Notes: a model not told the origin generated them from the letters alone. 11,061 nt of DNA from CAYNKA01 sp964397655 (GCA_964397655.1 CAYNKA010000027.1:1-11061), one strand, 5' to 3'; shown: positions 1 through 6,108, counted from the stretch's first letter. A program made the numbers and translations.

Positions 1-90
1 GACGCCGTGGCGGGTCCGATATTCACAGGCATCCTGGACGCGGCGGACAAGCTCCGGCGGGAAATCGCGTCCGAGGATGAGCCCCAATAA
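1..90 (+). CDS. C-terminal end of an unidentified protein (partial; competes with minus-strand reading)
   Basis: Frame 1 is open from the window edge to a TAA at 88-90 and gives 29 residues, beginning DAVAGPIFTGILDAADKL and ending in an acidic tail (SEDEPQ). Third codon positions are strongly G/C and second positions are not, which is the coding pattern expected for GC-rich DNA, and the composition looks protein-like. A short hydrophobic 'VAGPIFTGI' segment followed by an amphipathic helix vaguely recalls the C-terminus of penicillin-binding transpeptidases or IclR regulators, but this is too short to assign. The minus strand across the same bases also has an open frame with a good ribosome binding site, so only one of the two can be the real gene. 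No terminator is visible after the stop. Confidence 0.4.
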   Translation, partial: DAVAGPIFTGILDAADKLRREIASEDEPQ

Positions 91-132
91 TCCCCGAAGC
101 ATACGTTCCCACCGCCGGCCTGAATCCTTCAT
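1..132 (-). CDS. Possible N-terminal part of an unidentified minus-strand protein (alternative to the plus-strand reading)
   Basis: An ATG at 132-130 opens a minus-strand frame that runs off the left edge after 44 residues (MKDSGRRWERMLRGLLGLIL and onward). It is preceded by an AGGAGGGGAGG-type Shine-Dalgarno about ten bases upstream, similar in strength to those of the other minus genes here. Against it, the peptide is very rich in Arg, as shadow frames in GC-rich DNA usually are, and third-position G/C is lower than in the plus frame. I recognise no family. Extending the sequence to the left would decide between the two. Confidence 0.3.
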   Translation of the reverse strand, partial: MKDSGRRWERMLRGLLGLILGRDFPPELVRRVQDACEYRTRHGV

Positions 133-246
133 ACGTTTCAAACCTCCCCTCCTCGCTTGTTAAGAAAAGACCGCTCTCTTCTCAAGGGAAATTCTTACAC
201 CAGGGAAGGAGCGGCGTCTCTCCCTATAAATGGGTATTACCTCGTA

Positions 247-273
247 TTGACATGTGTATGTACATTCTATAAG
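247..273 (+). promoter_or_regulatory. Sigma-70-type promoter for the BrnA-like gene
   Basis: A perfect -35 hexamer TTGACA (247-252) is followed by TATAAG (268-273) as the best -10, with a short 15-bp spacer. The segment is AT-rich against a GC-rich background. The palindrome ATGTACAT (258-265) lies between the two hexamers, a suitable place for an autorepressor; BrnA-type antitoxins are known to repress their own promoters, so this is a candidate operator. The predicted transcript has a leader of about 80 bases before the ATG at 360. Confidence 0.5.
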
Positions 274-359
274 TATCATTATGACCGTTCGATTCACGAT
301 GCGCGGCCGGGCGATCCGGATCATCGGTGCCGCCAATTGGAGAAAAGGAGCTCGACTTT

Positions 360-656
360 ATGAAAAACGGAAAAAAATCGAATAGCGGAAAAAAGAGCGG
401 GCTTTTCGCCCCGGACGGATACGAGCTCGCGGATGCTCCCGCCGAATTCGCCGAGGCCATGGAAAGCGGCACTGCAATGCCCGCCGATTTCCTCCCGCCC
501 CCCTCGGAACTCGTGTTCCGGATTCCTAAAAAAGCCACCACTATCCGTATCGATTCCGACGTTCTGGACTGGTTCAAGTCCCTGGGAAAGGGCTACCAGA
601 CGAAGATCAACGCGGTGCTCCGGGCCTACAAGTCCGCCCATTCCGGGCGGACCTGA
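360..656 (+). CDS. BrnA-type (DUF4415) ribbon-helix-helix antitoxin, no adjacent toxin
   Basis: A 98-residue protein. I start it at the ATG at 360, nine bases after AAAGGAG, rather than at in-frame codons further upstream. Residues 1-15 form a Lys/Ser/Gly-rich tail and a flexible acidic/Pro-rich middle follows. The C-terminal third (about 59-95) contains TIRIDSDVLDWFKSLGKGYQ and then TKINAVLRAY, the hallmark of the BrnA/DUF4415 family: a beta strand that reads DNA and dimerises, then two helices. In known BrnTA modules the RNase toxin BrnT is encoded just upstream, BrnA neutralises it, and the complex represses the promoter. No BrnT-like frame is present between 91 and 359 or between 657 and 896, so this copy is solitary. 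It may be a stand-alone transcriptional regulator, a remnant of a module, or an antidote to a distant toxin. Family assignment is firm; the role is inferred. Confidence 0.85.
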   Translation: MKNGKKSNSGKKSGLFAPDGYELADAPAEFAEAMESGTAMPADFLPPPSELVFRIPKKATTIRIDSDVLDWFKSLGKGYQTKINAVLRAYKSAHSGRT

Positions 657-783
657 ACGTCATTGATTCAAGATCAGTCGACCGGCGTTTTTCCAGCCTT
701 TTCGCCTTCCGCCTCCTCCTCCTTCCAGGAGACGATCCCTTCATGGGAGCCGGTATCAATTGATTCTGAACCAATAAATTACG

Positions 784-896
784 TTTGCCGTCGCCGTTTC
801 CGGGTAGTTCTCAGTCTTTCAAAACTGTAATGTTTCGGCAAGGTTGCCGAAAGGTTCACGGGATAGGCTTCTCTTCGTACGGCAAGAGGTATCCCG
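784..896 (+). promoter_or_regulatory. Structured 5' leader with alternative hairpins; sequesters the ribosome binding site of the next gene
   Basis: Two hairpins sit directly before the ATG at 897. Hairpin 1 is TTTCGGCA(833-840)-AGGT-TGCCGAAA(845-852). Hairpin 2 pairs CGGGATA (859-865) with TATCCCG (890-896), whose last base abuts the start codon, and CTCTT (871-875) with AAGAG (884-888). The Shine-Dalgarno AAGAGG (884-889) is therefore buried. TTGCCG occurs at 785-790 and 844-849, and its complement CGGCAA at 836-841 and 880-885, alternating along the RNA. Two mutually exclusive folds are possible: the middle pair alone, or the first with second plus third with fourth. This arrangement is typical of translational riboswitches, attenuators or RNA thermometers. 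I cannot match it to a known class and no clear promoter precedes it. Confidence 0.5.
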
Positions 897-1586
897 ATGA
901 GAACACGAAGAATCGTCGAATACGTTCGAAGCGGAATCATGGAGGATGTTCTGGCCAGGATTCGGGACAACGAGGGCGCAGTCCTCAACGATTGCGAGCT
1001 TTTCGAGAACACCATCGACGAATCGATCAAATGGCAGATCATCGACCGTTCGGAAGAGTTCGATTCATTGGACGACGATTCGCTCGTCGGTTTCGCGAAC
1101 CTGATCCGGCAGTCCATGAGCGAAGAGATCGAGCCGTTCTTCTCCTCGACCGGAACGAACGAGCGCGGCATCGCTTTCCGCTTCCGGACCTGTTCGGGGT
1201 GCCTGGGACCGGGAATGCCGGGGAACGTGAAATGCGGTCATGCAGGGAAGGCCGACATGTTCGTGGACCTCTTCCTGATCGATGCCGTGCGCGAGCGCCT
1301 CGAGCGGAACCGCCATCGTGCGGAATCCTTCGACTCCTACTCGATCATCAATCTGCTCCTGGCCCTGAGGGGAGGCGCGGATGCAGCCTTCGAATCCGAG
1401 GATGAAAGGGGGAAGCTCGTCGCGTCGCTGGAGAAATCCATGAAGAAGAGCCTCAAGCTCTGCAACTCCGAGGACATCATCGTTTTCTCGCAGAGGATCG
1501 CGCCTTTCGTGCGTCTCAACGACGGAATCCCCGGACCGTTCCCCCGGAGCAAGGGAGCGTCCGCCGAAAGGCTGCTCCGCTCCTGA
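897..1586 (+). CDS. Conserved-looking hypothetical protein with a Cys/His cluster
   Basis: A 229-residue soluble protein I do not recognise. The ATG at 897 follows AAGAGG with seven bases between; an internal ATG at 939 has no comparable site. The N-terminal 90 residues are acidic and helical (for example IDESIKWQIIDRSEEFDSLD). The centre has C99-S-G-C102 and C113-G-H115, which could bind a metal as a small zinc-ribbon-like element, in a Gly/Pro-rich loop. Residues 120-205 return to amphipathic helices (FVDLFLIDAVRERLERNRH), and the tail is basic. No signal peptide or membrane segment is present, so it is probably cytoplasmic. Codon use matches neighbouring genes. Its leader hides the ribosome binding site in a hairpin, suggesting regulated translation. 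It appears to be a single-gene unit, with a stem-loop after the stop and a convergent gene beyond it. Confidence 0.75.
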   Translation: MRTRRIVEYVRSGIMEDVLARIRDNEGAVLNDCELFENTIDESIKWQIIDRSEEFDSLDDDSLVGFANLIRQSMSEEIEPFFSSTGTNERGIAFRFRTCSGCLGPGMPGNVKCGHAGKADMFVDLFLIDAVRERLERNRHRAESFDSYSIINLLLALRGGADAAFESEDERGKLVASLEKSMKKSLKLCNSEDIIVFSQRIAPFVRLNDGIPGPFPRSKGASAERLLRS

Positions 1587-1605
1587 GCATCGGCGCCGAA
1601 GAGCC

Positions 1606-1629
1606 GGGCGCGGCCTGGAAGCCGCGCTC
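1606..1629. terminator. GC-rich stem-loop between convergent genes (terminator-like)
   Basis: GCGCGGC (1608-1614) and GCCGCGC (1621-1627) form a perfect 7-bp stem around the loop CTGGAA, extendable by a G-T and a G-C pair. It lies in the 55-base gap between the stop at 1586 and the convergent lipoprotein stop at 1642. There is no T-run on either side, so it would be a weak or Rho-assisted terminator, or an mRNA 3'-end stabiliser serving both genes. Confidence 0.35.
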
Positions 1630-1641
1630 CTGCCCGAATTC

Positions 1642-3069
1642 TCAATACAGCTTCCAGAAGCGGAACTTCACCTTCGAGTCTCCGAGGTCGATCCCCCCGC
1701 TGTAATCGGTCGTGTTCGTGAGCGTCACCGAGCCCATCGCGTCGTCCCCCGAGGTGCCGTCGCTGTCGTAGACCGCGAAGACCACGGACGGCGAGCCGTA
1801 GCGGGAGAAGTAGTGCGTGGTGACGGTCTCGCCGTAGCTCGTCTGCCCCTCCGCGTTGTAGCCGCCGTAGCTCCAGGAATACCAGGTCCCGACCGTGGCG
1901 TCGTTCTTCTTCCACGACCTCGCGTCCAGCACGTCGTTCGTTCCCTGGCCGGAGCCCGGCGCGGTCACCTTCAGGTAGATGTCGCTCTTGCCGCCGAAGG
2001 GATCCCGGTTCGCGTCGGAGCAGAGCGCGATGATCTCGAACTTGTGCGTGGCGAACACGTTGGACACGTACTGGTGCGACATGCCGGCGAGGGCTGAGCC
2101 GTTGAGGTGGCAATCGACCATGTGCGCGGGGTCCGAGAGCATGTCGCCGCTGAAGACCTCCCCGTCGTCGCCGTCGTCCCAGACCCAGGGCATCTTGGCC
2201 GCGTCGGCTCCGTAGGTATCCCCGTTCAGGACCCCCCAGGAGGCGAAGGGTTTGCCGTCCCCTATTTCGTTGCGCAGGTACCAGAAACCCTGGTCGCCCG
2301 TCGAGCTGTCCATGGCGATCAGCGCGTAATTGTACGCGTGCGTCCAGTTACCCGTCGCGTCCGTCGGCGACTGGGGATTCGCGGAATCGCAGTTGTACAC
2401 GATGCCGTCGCCTCCCGGGGCGGAGCCGCCGTCGTAGGCGTAAACGCCGTGGCCCTTGGCTTCCACGAAAATCTTGGGATGCGAGCCGTTCATGATGAGG
2501 GTCGCGTCCACGTCGTCCGAGCCCGAGGAAAGGCTCTGCCCCGGCGCGGCGTACTGGTAGAAATTGTTGTGGGCCGCGGTAATGGCGCAGACGAGGGTCC
2601 CGTTGCCGCCGGTTTTCTTGACCGCGAGCAGGACTCCTTCCAGGTCGTTCTCGTGGCTGTTGATGGACGTGTTGATGTCGTCCCAGTCCCGCGGATGGAA
2701 GGTATAATAGCCGATGAACCAGAAATTCTGGCTCTCCACGACGGAATAGTAGACTGCGCCCTTCAGGGCGTCGGCGCCCATAGAATAGTTGTCCAGGTTT
2801 TCCCAGTTGTCGTCTCCCGAGTAGTTGCCGTCGAAGTTGAACTTGACGAGGAAATCGCCCTTGTAGTCGCCCGAGGCCGTGTCCTGATAGAACTGCGGGG
2901 CCCAGTACTCCGCCAGTGACCCGTACGTGTCCGAGATGAAGCTCCGGCCCGTCAGGCCCGCCTTCGCCTCCGCGCCGTCCGAATCGCTCATCCCCAGGCT
3001 GCATCCCGCGAGCAGGACCGCCGCCGTCAGCAATCCGATCCATCTGAACGTCGACTTCCAGGAAATCAT
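1642..3069 (-). CDS. Secreted lipoprotein with NPP1/VPS62-like metal-site spacing
   Basis: A 475-residue protein with a type II signal peptide: basic start, hydrophobic stretch and lipobox LLAGC with Cys23 as the lipidated residue. Ser at +2 lacks the inner-membrane retention signal, so outer-membrane placement is likely. AAGGAGGTGG stands seven bases before the ATG. The mature part is rich in Asp, Gly, Ser, Asn, Trp and Tyr. Residues 117-212 contain FHPRD (D128), HENDLEG (H139, D142, E144), AAHNNFY (H167) and KGHGVY (H207). In order and spacing these resemble the divalent-metal site of NPP1/NLP necrosis-inducing proteins (PKD, then GHRHDWE, then later His) and of VPS62-like proteins. The C-terminal 130 residues look like a beta-rich domain without a recognised motif. 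Function is unknown: a membrane- or glycan-binding surface protein is one possibility, a secreted hydrolase another. It is probably a single-gene unit, divergent from the chemoreceptor. Confidence 0.8.
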   Translation of the reverse strand: MISWKSTFRWIGLLTAAVLLAGCSLGMSDSDGAEAKAGLTGRSFISDTYGSLAEYWAPQFYQDTASGDYKGDFLVKFNFDGNYSGDDNWENLDNYSMGADALKGAVYYSVVESQNFWFIGYYTFHPRDWDDINTSINSHENDLEGVLLAVKKTGGNGTLVCAITAAHNNFYQYAAPGQSLSSGSDDVDATLIMNGSHPKIFVEAKGHGVYAYDGGSAPGGDGIVYNCDSANPQSPTDATGNWTHAYNYALIAMDSSTGDQGFWYLRNEIGDGKPFASWGVLNGDTYGADAAKMPWVWDDGDDGEVFSGDMLSDPAHMVDCHLNGSALAGMSHQYVSNVFATHKFEIIALCSDANRDPFGGKSDIYLKVTAPGSGQGTNDVLDARSWKKNDATVGTWYSWSYGGYNAEGQTSYGETVTTHYFSRYGSPSVVFAVYDSDGTSGDDAMGSVTLTNTTDYSGGIDLGDSKVKFRFWKLY

Positions 3070-3140
3070 GATTCCACCTCCTTGAATGGCAACACGACCG
3101 ATGCGTACGTGATCGGTATCGTTTCACTTTTTCGATTGGG

Positions 3141-3166
3141 GAAGCAGGAAACGCATGAAGCAGGAA
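3141..3166. repeat. Direct repeat in the divergent intergenic region
   Basis: GAAGCAGGAA occurs at 3141-3150 and again at 3157-3166, a 16-bp period. It lies in the 243-bp region between the divergent lipoprotein (start 3069) and chemoreceptor (start 3313). Tandem half-sites about one and a half helical turns apart can be regulator sites, but two copies of a purine-rich decamer may also be chance. Confidence 0.3.
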
Positions 3167-3242
3167 CCGTTTCTAGTATAGATCATCCGGAAGGCAAAAG
3201 CACGAAATCCATCCTGCCTCGTATTGCGCGAAAATCGATTTC

Positions 3243-3269
3243 AAAACCTTTACATGAGACTTCCGATAA
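3243..3269 (+). promoter_or_regulatory. Sigma-28 (FliA-type) promoter of the chemoreceptor gene
   Basis: AAAACCTT (3243-3250), an 11-base spacer, then TCCGATAA (3262-3269). The enterobacterial FliA consensus is TAAAGTTT-N11-GCCGATAA, so the -10 matches 7 of 8, the -35 matches 5 of 8 and the spacer is exact. Transcription would begin near 3277 and give a leader of about 36 bases. A TATAAT at 3294-3299 is also present but lies only 14 bases before the ATG and has no -35 at the right distance. Late flagellar and chemotaxis genes commonly use this sigma factor. Confidence 0.6.
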
Positions 3270-3312
3270 ACAATACTTGATGACGAAGACTGATATAATC
3301 AGAGGGAGAACC

Positions 3313-4911
3313 ATGAAAAACCTCAAACTCGGAACGAAACTCATCGGAGGTTTTTGCATCGTCGCGATCATCACCCTGGCGCTCGGCGCGAGCGGTTACT
3401 GGGGAATCACCGTCCTCGCCGATGACATGACGAACATCGGAAGGAACCGAATTCCCGACCTCCAGTCCCTGGCTGCTCTCAACCGGGAGCGCATGACGAT
3501 CCGGGCCGAAACGCTCGACGTCTACTCCTTGGAGAATCGGCCGTACAAGGCCGATGCCTACATCTCCATCCTCGAGCAGAGGAAGAAGAGCTGGTCCGTG
3601 GTCGACGATGCCTGGGGGAAATTCCTCGAGATCCCCAGGCAGTCGGCCAAGGGAATCGAGCTTCTCGAACGGGTCAAGGGCGAGTACAGGGCATGGAGGG
3701 ACATCTACGTCACCCTGGACGCGCTCCTCGATCGGCTGACGCGCGCGGGAGAGTCCTCGGTGCGGACGGCGATCTACGACGAGTATCGCACCGCCGTGGC
3801 GGCCATGGTGCCGATATCCGACAGGATGGGAGCAACCTTCGACGAGCTCACGAACAACAACACCAAGAACACGAATGCGATGATAGACGACCACATCGCC
3901 TCTGCGGGCTTCATCATGAAGGCGAGCCTCGGCGCGATGGTCACGGCGGTGATCCTTTCCCTGGGTCTCGGGTTGATCCTCACGCGCGGCATCACGCGGC
4001 CGATGAGACTCGGCGTCGCGTTCTCGCGGGACCTCATGGAGGGAAACCTCACCGCGGACCTCGACGTCGCGCAGAAGGACGAAATCGGCATGCTGGCGGA
4101 TTCGCTCAGAACCATGCGCGACAGGCTCAAGGAGGTCATTGCGAGCGTCCAGACCTCAGCAGGAAACGTCTACAGAGGAAGCTCCGAAATCAGCTCCTCC
4201 TCGCAGCAGATGTCCCAGGGAGCGACCGAGCAGGCGGCCGCCATCGAGGAGGTCTCGTCCTCCATCGAGGAAATGGTTTCGAACATACGGCAGAACGCCG
4301 ACAACGCCGCAGCCACCGAAAAGATAGCCAGGAAGGCGGCGGTCGACGCCGAAGAGGGCGGAAAGGCGGTAGTGGAGACGGCCAAGGTCATGAAGGAGAT
4401 CGCGGAAAAGATTTCGATCATCGAGGAAATCGCGCGGCAGACGAACCTCCTCGCCCTCAACGCCGCGATCGAGGCGGCCCGCGCCGGAGAACAGGGAAGG
4501 GGCTTCGCGGTGGTCGCCTCCGAGGTCAGAAAACTCGCGGAACGAAGCCAGGTGGCGGCGGCGGAGATCGTCGAGCTCTCGGGCAGGAGCGTCGCGGTTG
4601 CGGAAAACGCGGGCGGGCTTCTCACCCGGATCGTTCCCGACATCAGGAAGACCGCCGAACTCATCCAGGAGATAAGCGCGGCGAGCGGCGAGCAGAACAC
4701 GGGGGCGGAGCAGATAGGCAAGGCAGTCACGCAGCTCGACCAGGTGATCCAGCAGAACGCCTCGGCGTCGGAGGAACTCGCCTCGATGGCCGAAGAGCTT
4801 TCGAGCCAGGCGGAGCTTCTGAAGGACGCCGTCGCCTATTTCAGGATGGAAGAGAATTCCCGGACGGGAAAGGGCGCCGCGGAGGACGCGGGTTTTCTCC
4901 TCCCGGCGTGA
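3313..4911 (+). CDS. Methyl-accepting chemotaxis protein (transmembrane chemoreceptor)
   Basis: A 532-residue receptor that feeds the CheA/CheW array. I place the start at ATG 3313, behind GAGGGAGA; the frame is open further upstream to 3082, but that stretch crosses the promoter and lacks a membrane-protein start. Order: TM1 (about 10-32); a periplasmic helical region of about 165 residues that resembles the four-helix-bundle (4HB_MCP) sensor class; TM2 (about 198-220), ending LILTRGITRPM; HAMP (about 222-275); then the cytoplasmic coiled coil. The highly conserved hairpin tip is intact (EIARQTNLLALNAAIEAARA, from residue 372, continuing into GEQGRGFAVVASEVRKLAER). Gln/Glu-rich flanks such as SSQQMSQGATEQAAAIEEVS fit methylation helices. 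The C-terminus ends in GFLLPA with no CheR-tethering pentapeptide. The ligand cannot be predicted. No chemotaxis genes adjoin, so it is probably a solitary receptor. Confidence 0.95.
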   Translation: MKNLKLGTKLIGGFCIVAIITLALGASGYWGITVLADDMTNIGRNRIPDLQSLAALNRERMTIRAETLDVYSLENRPYKADAYISILEQRKKSWSVVDDAWGKFLEIPRQSAKGIELLERVKGEYRAWRDIYVTLDALLDRLTRAGESSVRTAIYDEYRTAVAAMVPISDRMGATFDELTNNNTKNTNAMIDDHIASAGFIMKASLGAMVTAVILSLGLGLILTRGITRPMRLGVAFSRDLMEGNLTADLDVAQKDEIGMLADSLRTMRDRLKEVIASVQTSAGNVYRGSSEISSSSQQMSQGATEQAAAIEEVSSSIEEMVSNIRQNADNAAATEKIARKAAVDAEEGGKAVVETAKVMKEIAEKISIIEEIARQTNLLALNAAIEAARAGEQGRGFAVVASEVRKLAERSQVAAAEIVELSGRSVAVAENAGGLLTRIVPDIRKTAELIQEISAASGEQNTGAEQIGKAVTQLDQVIQQNASASEELASMAEELSSQAELLKDAVAYFRMEENSRTGKGAAEDAGFLLPA

Positions 4912-4948
4912 GCCGCGGGGGGGGCGGCGAGACGGCCGATCCGGACCG

Positions 4949-5737
4949 TCAGACGCCGGCCTCGATCTCCTTCGCCAGCCTTCCGGCCTCCTTCGCTCCC
5001 GCGTCGAGGAAGAGGCAGTCCGTGCTCAGCGCGACGAAGGTGAAACCGTCGCGAAGGACCTCCTGAATGCATTCCTTCCTGATGCGGATCTCGTGGAGGC
5101 CGGCGATCTTCCCCGTGCGCTTGCAGGAGGCCACGATCTTCCTCCTCGCCTCGAGCATGAGGGGATGCGTCACCTGCCCGGGGATTCCGTAGGAGAGGCT
5201 CAGGTCCGCGGGACCCACGAAAACCCCGTCCACCCCGTCGACCGCGAGGATTTCGTCGATCGCGTCGACTCCCTCTTTGGTCTCGATCATCACGAGGACG
5301 AGGATTTCCCCGTTCGCGTTCGCCATGTATTCCTTGTACTTCGCCCCGTGGTCGTTGGCGCGGAAATTCGCCGTGCCCCGGATCCCGCGCGGGGGGAATT
5401 TCGCGGCCCGTACCGCCCGCTCCGCCTCCGCCGCGGAGTTCACCATGGGGACGATGATCCCCCAGGCCCCGGCGTCGAGCACCTGGCGGATCGCCATGGT
5501 GTCGTTCTCCCTCACCCGTGCCATGGGCACGGGCCCCCTGCCGTAGAGCCCGCGGGCCACGTCCGCGAACGTCTTCACGTCCATCTCGGAATGTTCCATG
5601 TCCGCCGCTATCCAATCGAATCCCGCCTGGGCCATCACCTCCGCGATCACGGGATTCCCCGCCAGGATCCAGGAGCCGAAACTCACCTTTCCTTCCGAGA
5701 GCTTTTTCTTGACCGGATTCGTCATCGTGCCGTTCAT
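4949..5737 (-). CDS. HpcH/HpaI-family class II aldolase (2-keto-3-deoxy-sugar-acid or 4-hydroxy-2-oxo-acid aldolase)
   Basis: A 262-residue cytoplasmic enzyme of the usual length for the family, which reversibly cleaves 2-oxo-acid aldols to pyruvate plus an aldehyde using a divalent metal. The ATG at 5737 has GGAGGAGGT six bases upstream. Expected active-site residues are present: D46 and H49 in AADMEHSEMD, R74 in PMARVR, metal ligands E152 in MIETKEG and D178 in FVGPADLSLSYG. The GIRG segment (118-121) is also typical. Positions run three or four ahead of the E. coli HpaI residues, as expected for a slightly longer N-terminus. Substrate cannot be fixed from sequence: 4-hydroxy-2-oxoheptanedioate, 2-keto-3-deoxy-rhamnonate and garosamine-type substrates all occur in the family. 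It lies downstream of the ferredoxin gene but beyond an intrinsic terminator, so it probably has its own promoter (weak TAGAAT-like -10 in the 55 bases upstream). It converges with the chemoreceptor gene over a 37-base gap. Confidence 0.9.
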   Translation of the reverse strand: MNGTMTNPVKKKLSEGKVSFGSWILAGNPVIAEVMAQAGFDWIAADMEHSEMDVKTFADVARGLYGRGPVPMARVRENDTMAIRQVLDAGAWGIIVPMVNSAAEAERAVRAAKFPPRGIRGTANFRANDHGAKYKEYMANANGEILVLVMIETKEGVDAIDEILAVDGVDGVFVGPADLSLSYGIPGQVTHPLMLEARRKIVASCKRTGKIAGLHEIRIRKECIQEVLRDGFTFVALSTDCLFLDAGAKEAGRLAKEIEAGV

Positions 5738-5792
5738 GCCTGACCTCCTCCTGCTGCGACGATCGTCTTCGATTCTATCAGACGGCGAGGAT

Positions 5793-5820
5793 AAAAAAAA
5801 CCGCCCTCGGAAGGGGCGGT
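5793..5820 (-). terminator. Intrinsic terminator of the ferredoxin gene
   Basis: Read on the minus strand: ACCGCCC, loop CTTCCGA, GGGCGGT, then eight T. This is a perfect 7-bp GC stem with a U-run, 25 bases after the ferredoxin stop. It should separate ferredoxin transcription from the aldolase gene downstream. Confidence 0.9.
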
Positions 5821-5845
5821 CGCATAGTATCCTGACGGGCCGATT

Positions 5846-6016
5846 CTAGCCCGCCTCGATGGCGTCCATCGGGCATACCGAAGCGCAGGAACCGCAGCTC
5901 GTGCATTCATCGGGATTGATGAAACGGGCTCCGTTCTTCTCGCTGATGGCCTCAACCGGGCATTCGGATTCGCAGGCGCCGCAGTTGGTGCACTTATCGG
6001 TAATCTTGTAGGCCAT
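5846..6016 (-). CDS. 2[4Fe-4S] ferredoxin
   Basis: A 56-residue ferredoxin, the usual size for clostridial-type carriers. The start is the ATG at 6016 (MAYKITDKC), six bases after GGAGG; the in-frame ATG at 6043 lies within the promoter region. Two complete cluster motifs are present: C9-x2-C12-x2-C15-x3-C19-P and C38-x2-C41-x2-C44-x3-C48-P. The internal pseudo-twofold symmetry (PVEAISEKNG against PMDAIEAG) is clear. It carries low-potential electrons in the cytoplasm for partners such as pyruvate:ferredoxin oxidoreductase, Rnf or hydrogenases. It forms its own transcription unit with a promoter at 6044-6072 and a strong terminator. It is divergent from the flavoprotein fusion gene, whose electron supply it might share, but that link is only positional. 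Confidence 0.95.
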   Translation of the reverse strand: MAYKITDKCTNCGACESECPVEAISEKNGARFINPDECTSCGSCASVCPMDAIEAG

Positions 6017-6043
6017 GATGTACCTCCGTATATCGTTTCGCAC

Positions 6044-6072
6044 AGGATAGCACGTACCGCCGGGAAAGGCAA
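6044..6072 (-). promoter_or_regulatory. Promoter of the ferredoxin gene
   Basis: On the minus strand, TTGCCT (6072-6067), a 17-base spacer, then TATCCT (6049-6044). Each hexamer matches the sigma-70 consensus at 4 of 6 positions and the spacing is ideal. Transcription would start about 20 bases before the ATG at 6016. Confidence 0.5.
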
Positions 6073-6108
6073 CTGCGGCGGCAGGCAGCGGCAGCGGAAG
6101 AATGTGAC

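Noticed and set aside
157..363. 68-codon plus-strand frame before the BrnA-like gene
   Set aside because: It covers the promoter and leader, begins at a TTG without a ribosome binding site, and has mixed composition with no family resemblance.
661..782. Minus-strand tail of about 30 residues ending in KAGKTPVD
   Set aside because: The composition looks protein-like, but an in-frame stop lies just upstream and there is no ATG, GTG or TTG with a ribosome binding site, so it cannot be a complete gene.
657..783. Terminator after the BrnA-like gene
   Set aside because: TTTTT at 689-693 is not preceded by a stable stem; only 4- to 5-bp hairpins exist in the region.
3294..3299. TATAAT as the -10 of the chemoreceptor promoter
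   Set aside because: No -35 lies 16-18 bases upstream (the nearest TTGATG is 11 away), and the transcript would have almost no leader. The sigma-28 site fits better.
3082..3312. N-terminal extension of the chemoreceptor frame
   Set aside because: The frame is open by chance. It crosses the sigma-28 promoter, and the ATG at 3313 has a ribosome binding site and is followed directly by a typical receptor TM1.
4912..4948. Possible terminator between the convergent chemoreceptor and aldolase genes
   Set aside because: Only a short GACGG/CCGTC pairing is present, extending into the aldolase stop, and there is no T-run on either strand.
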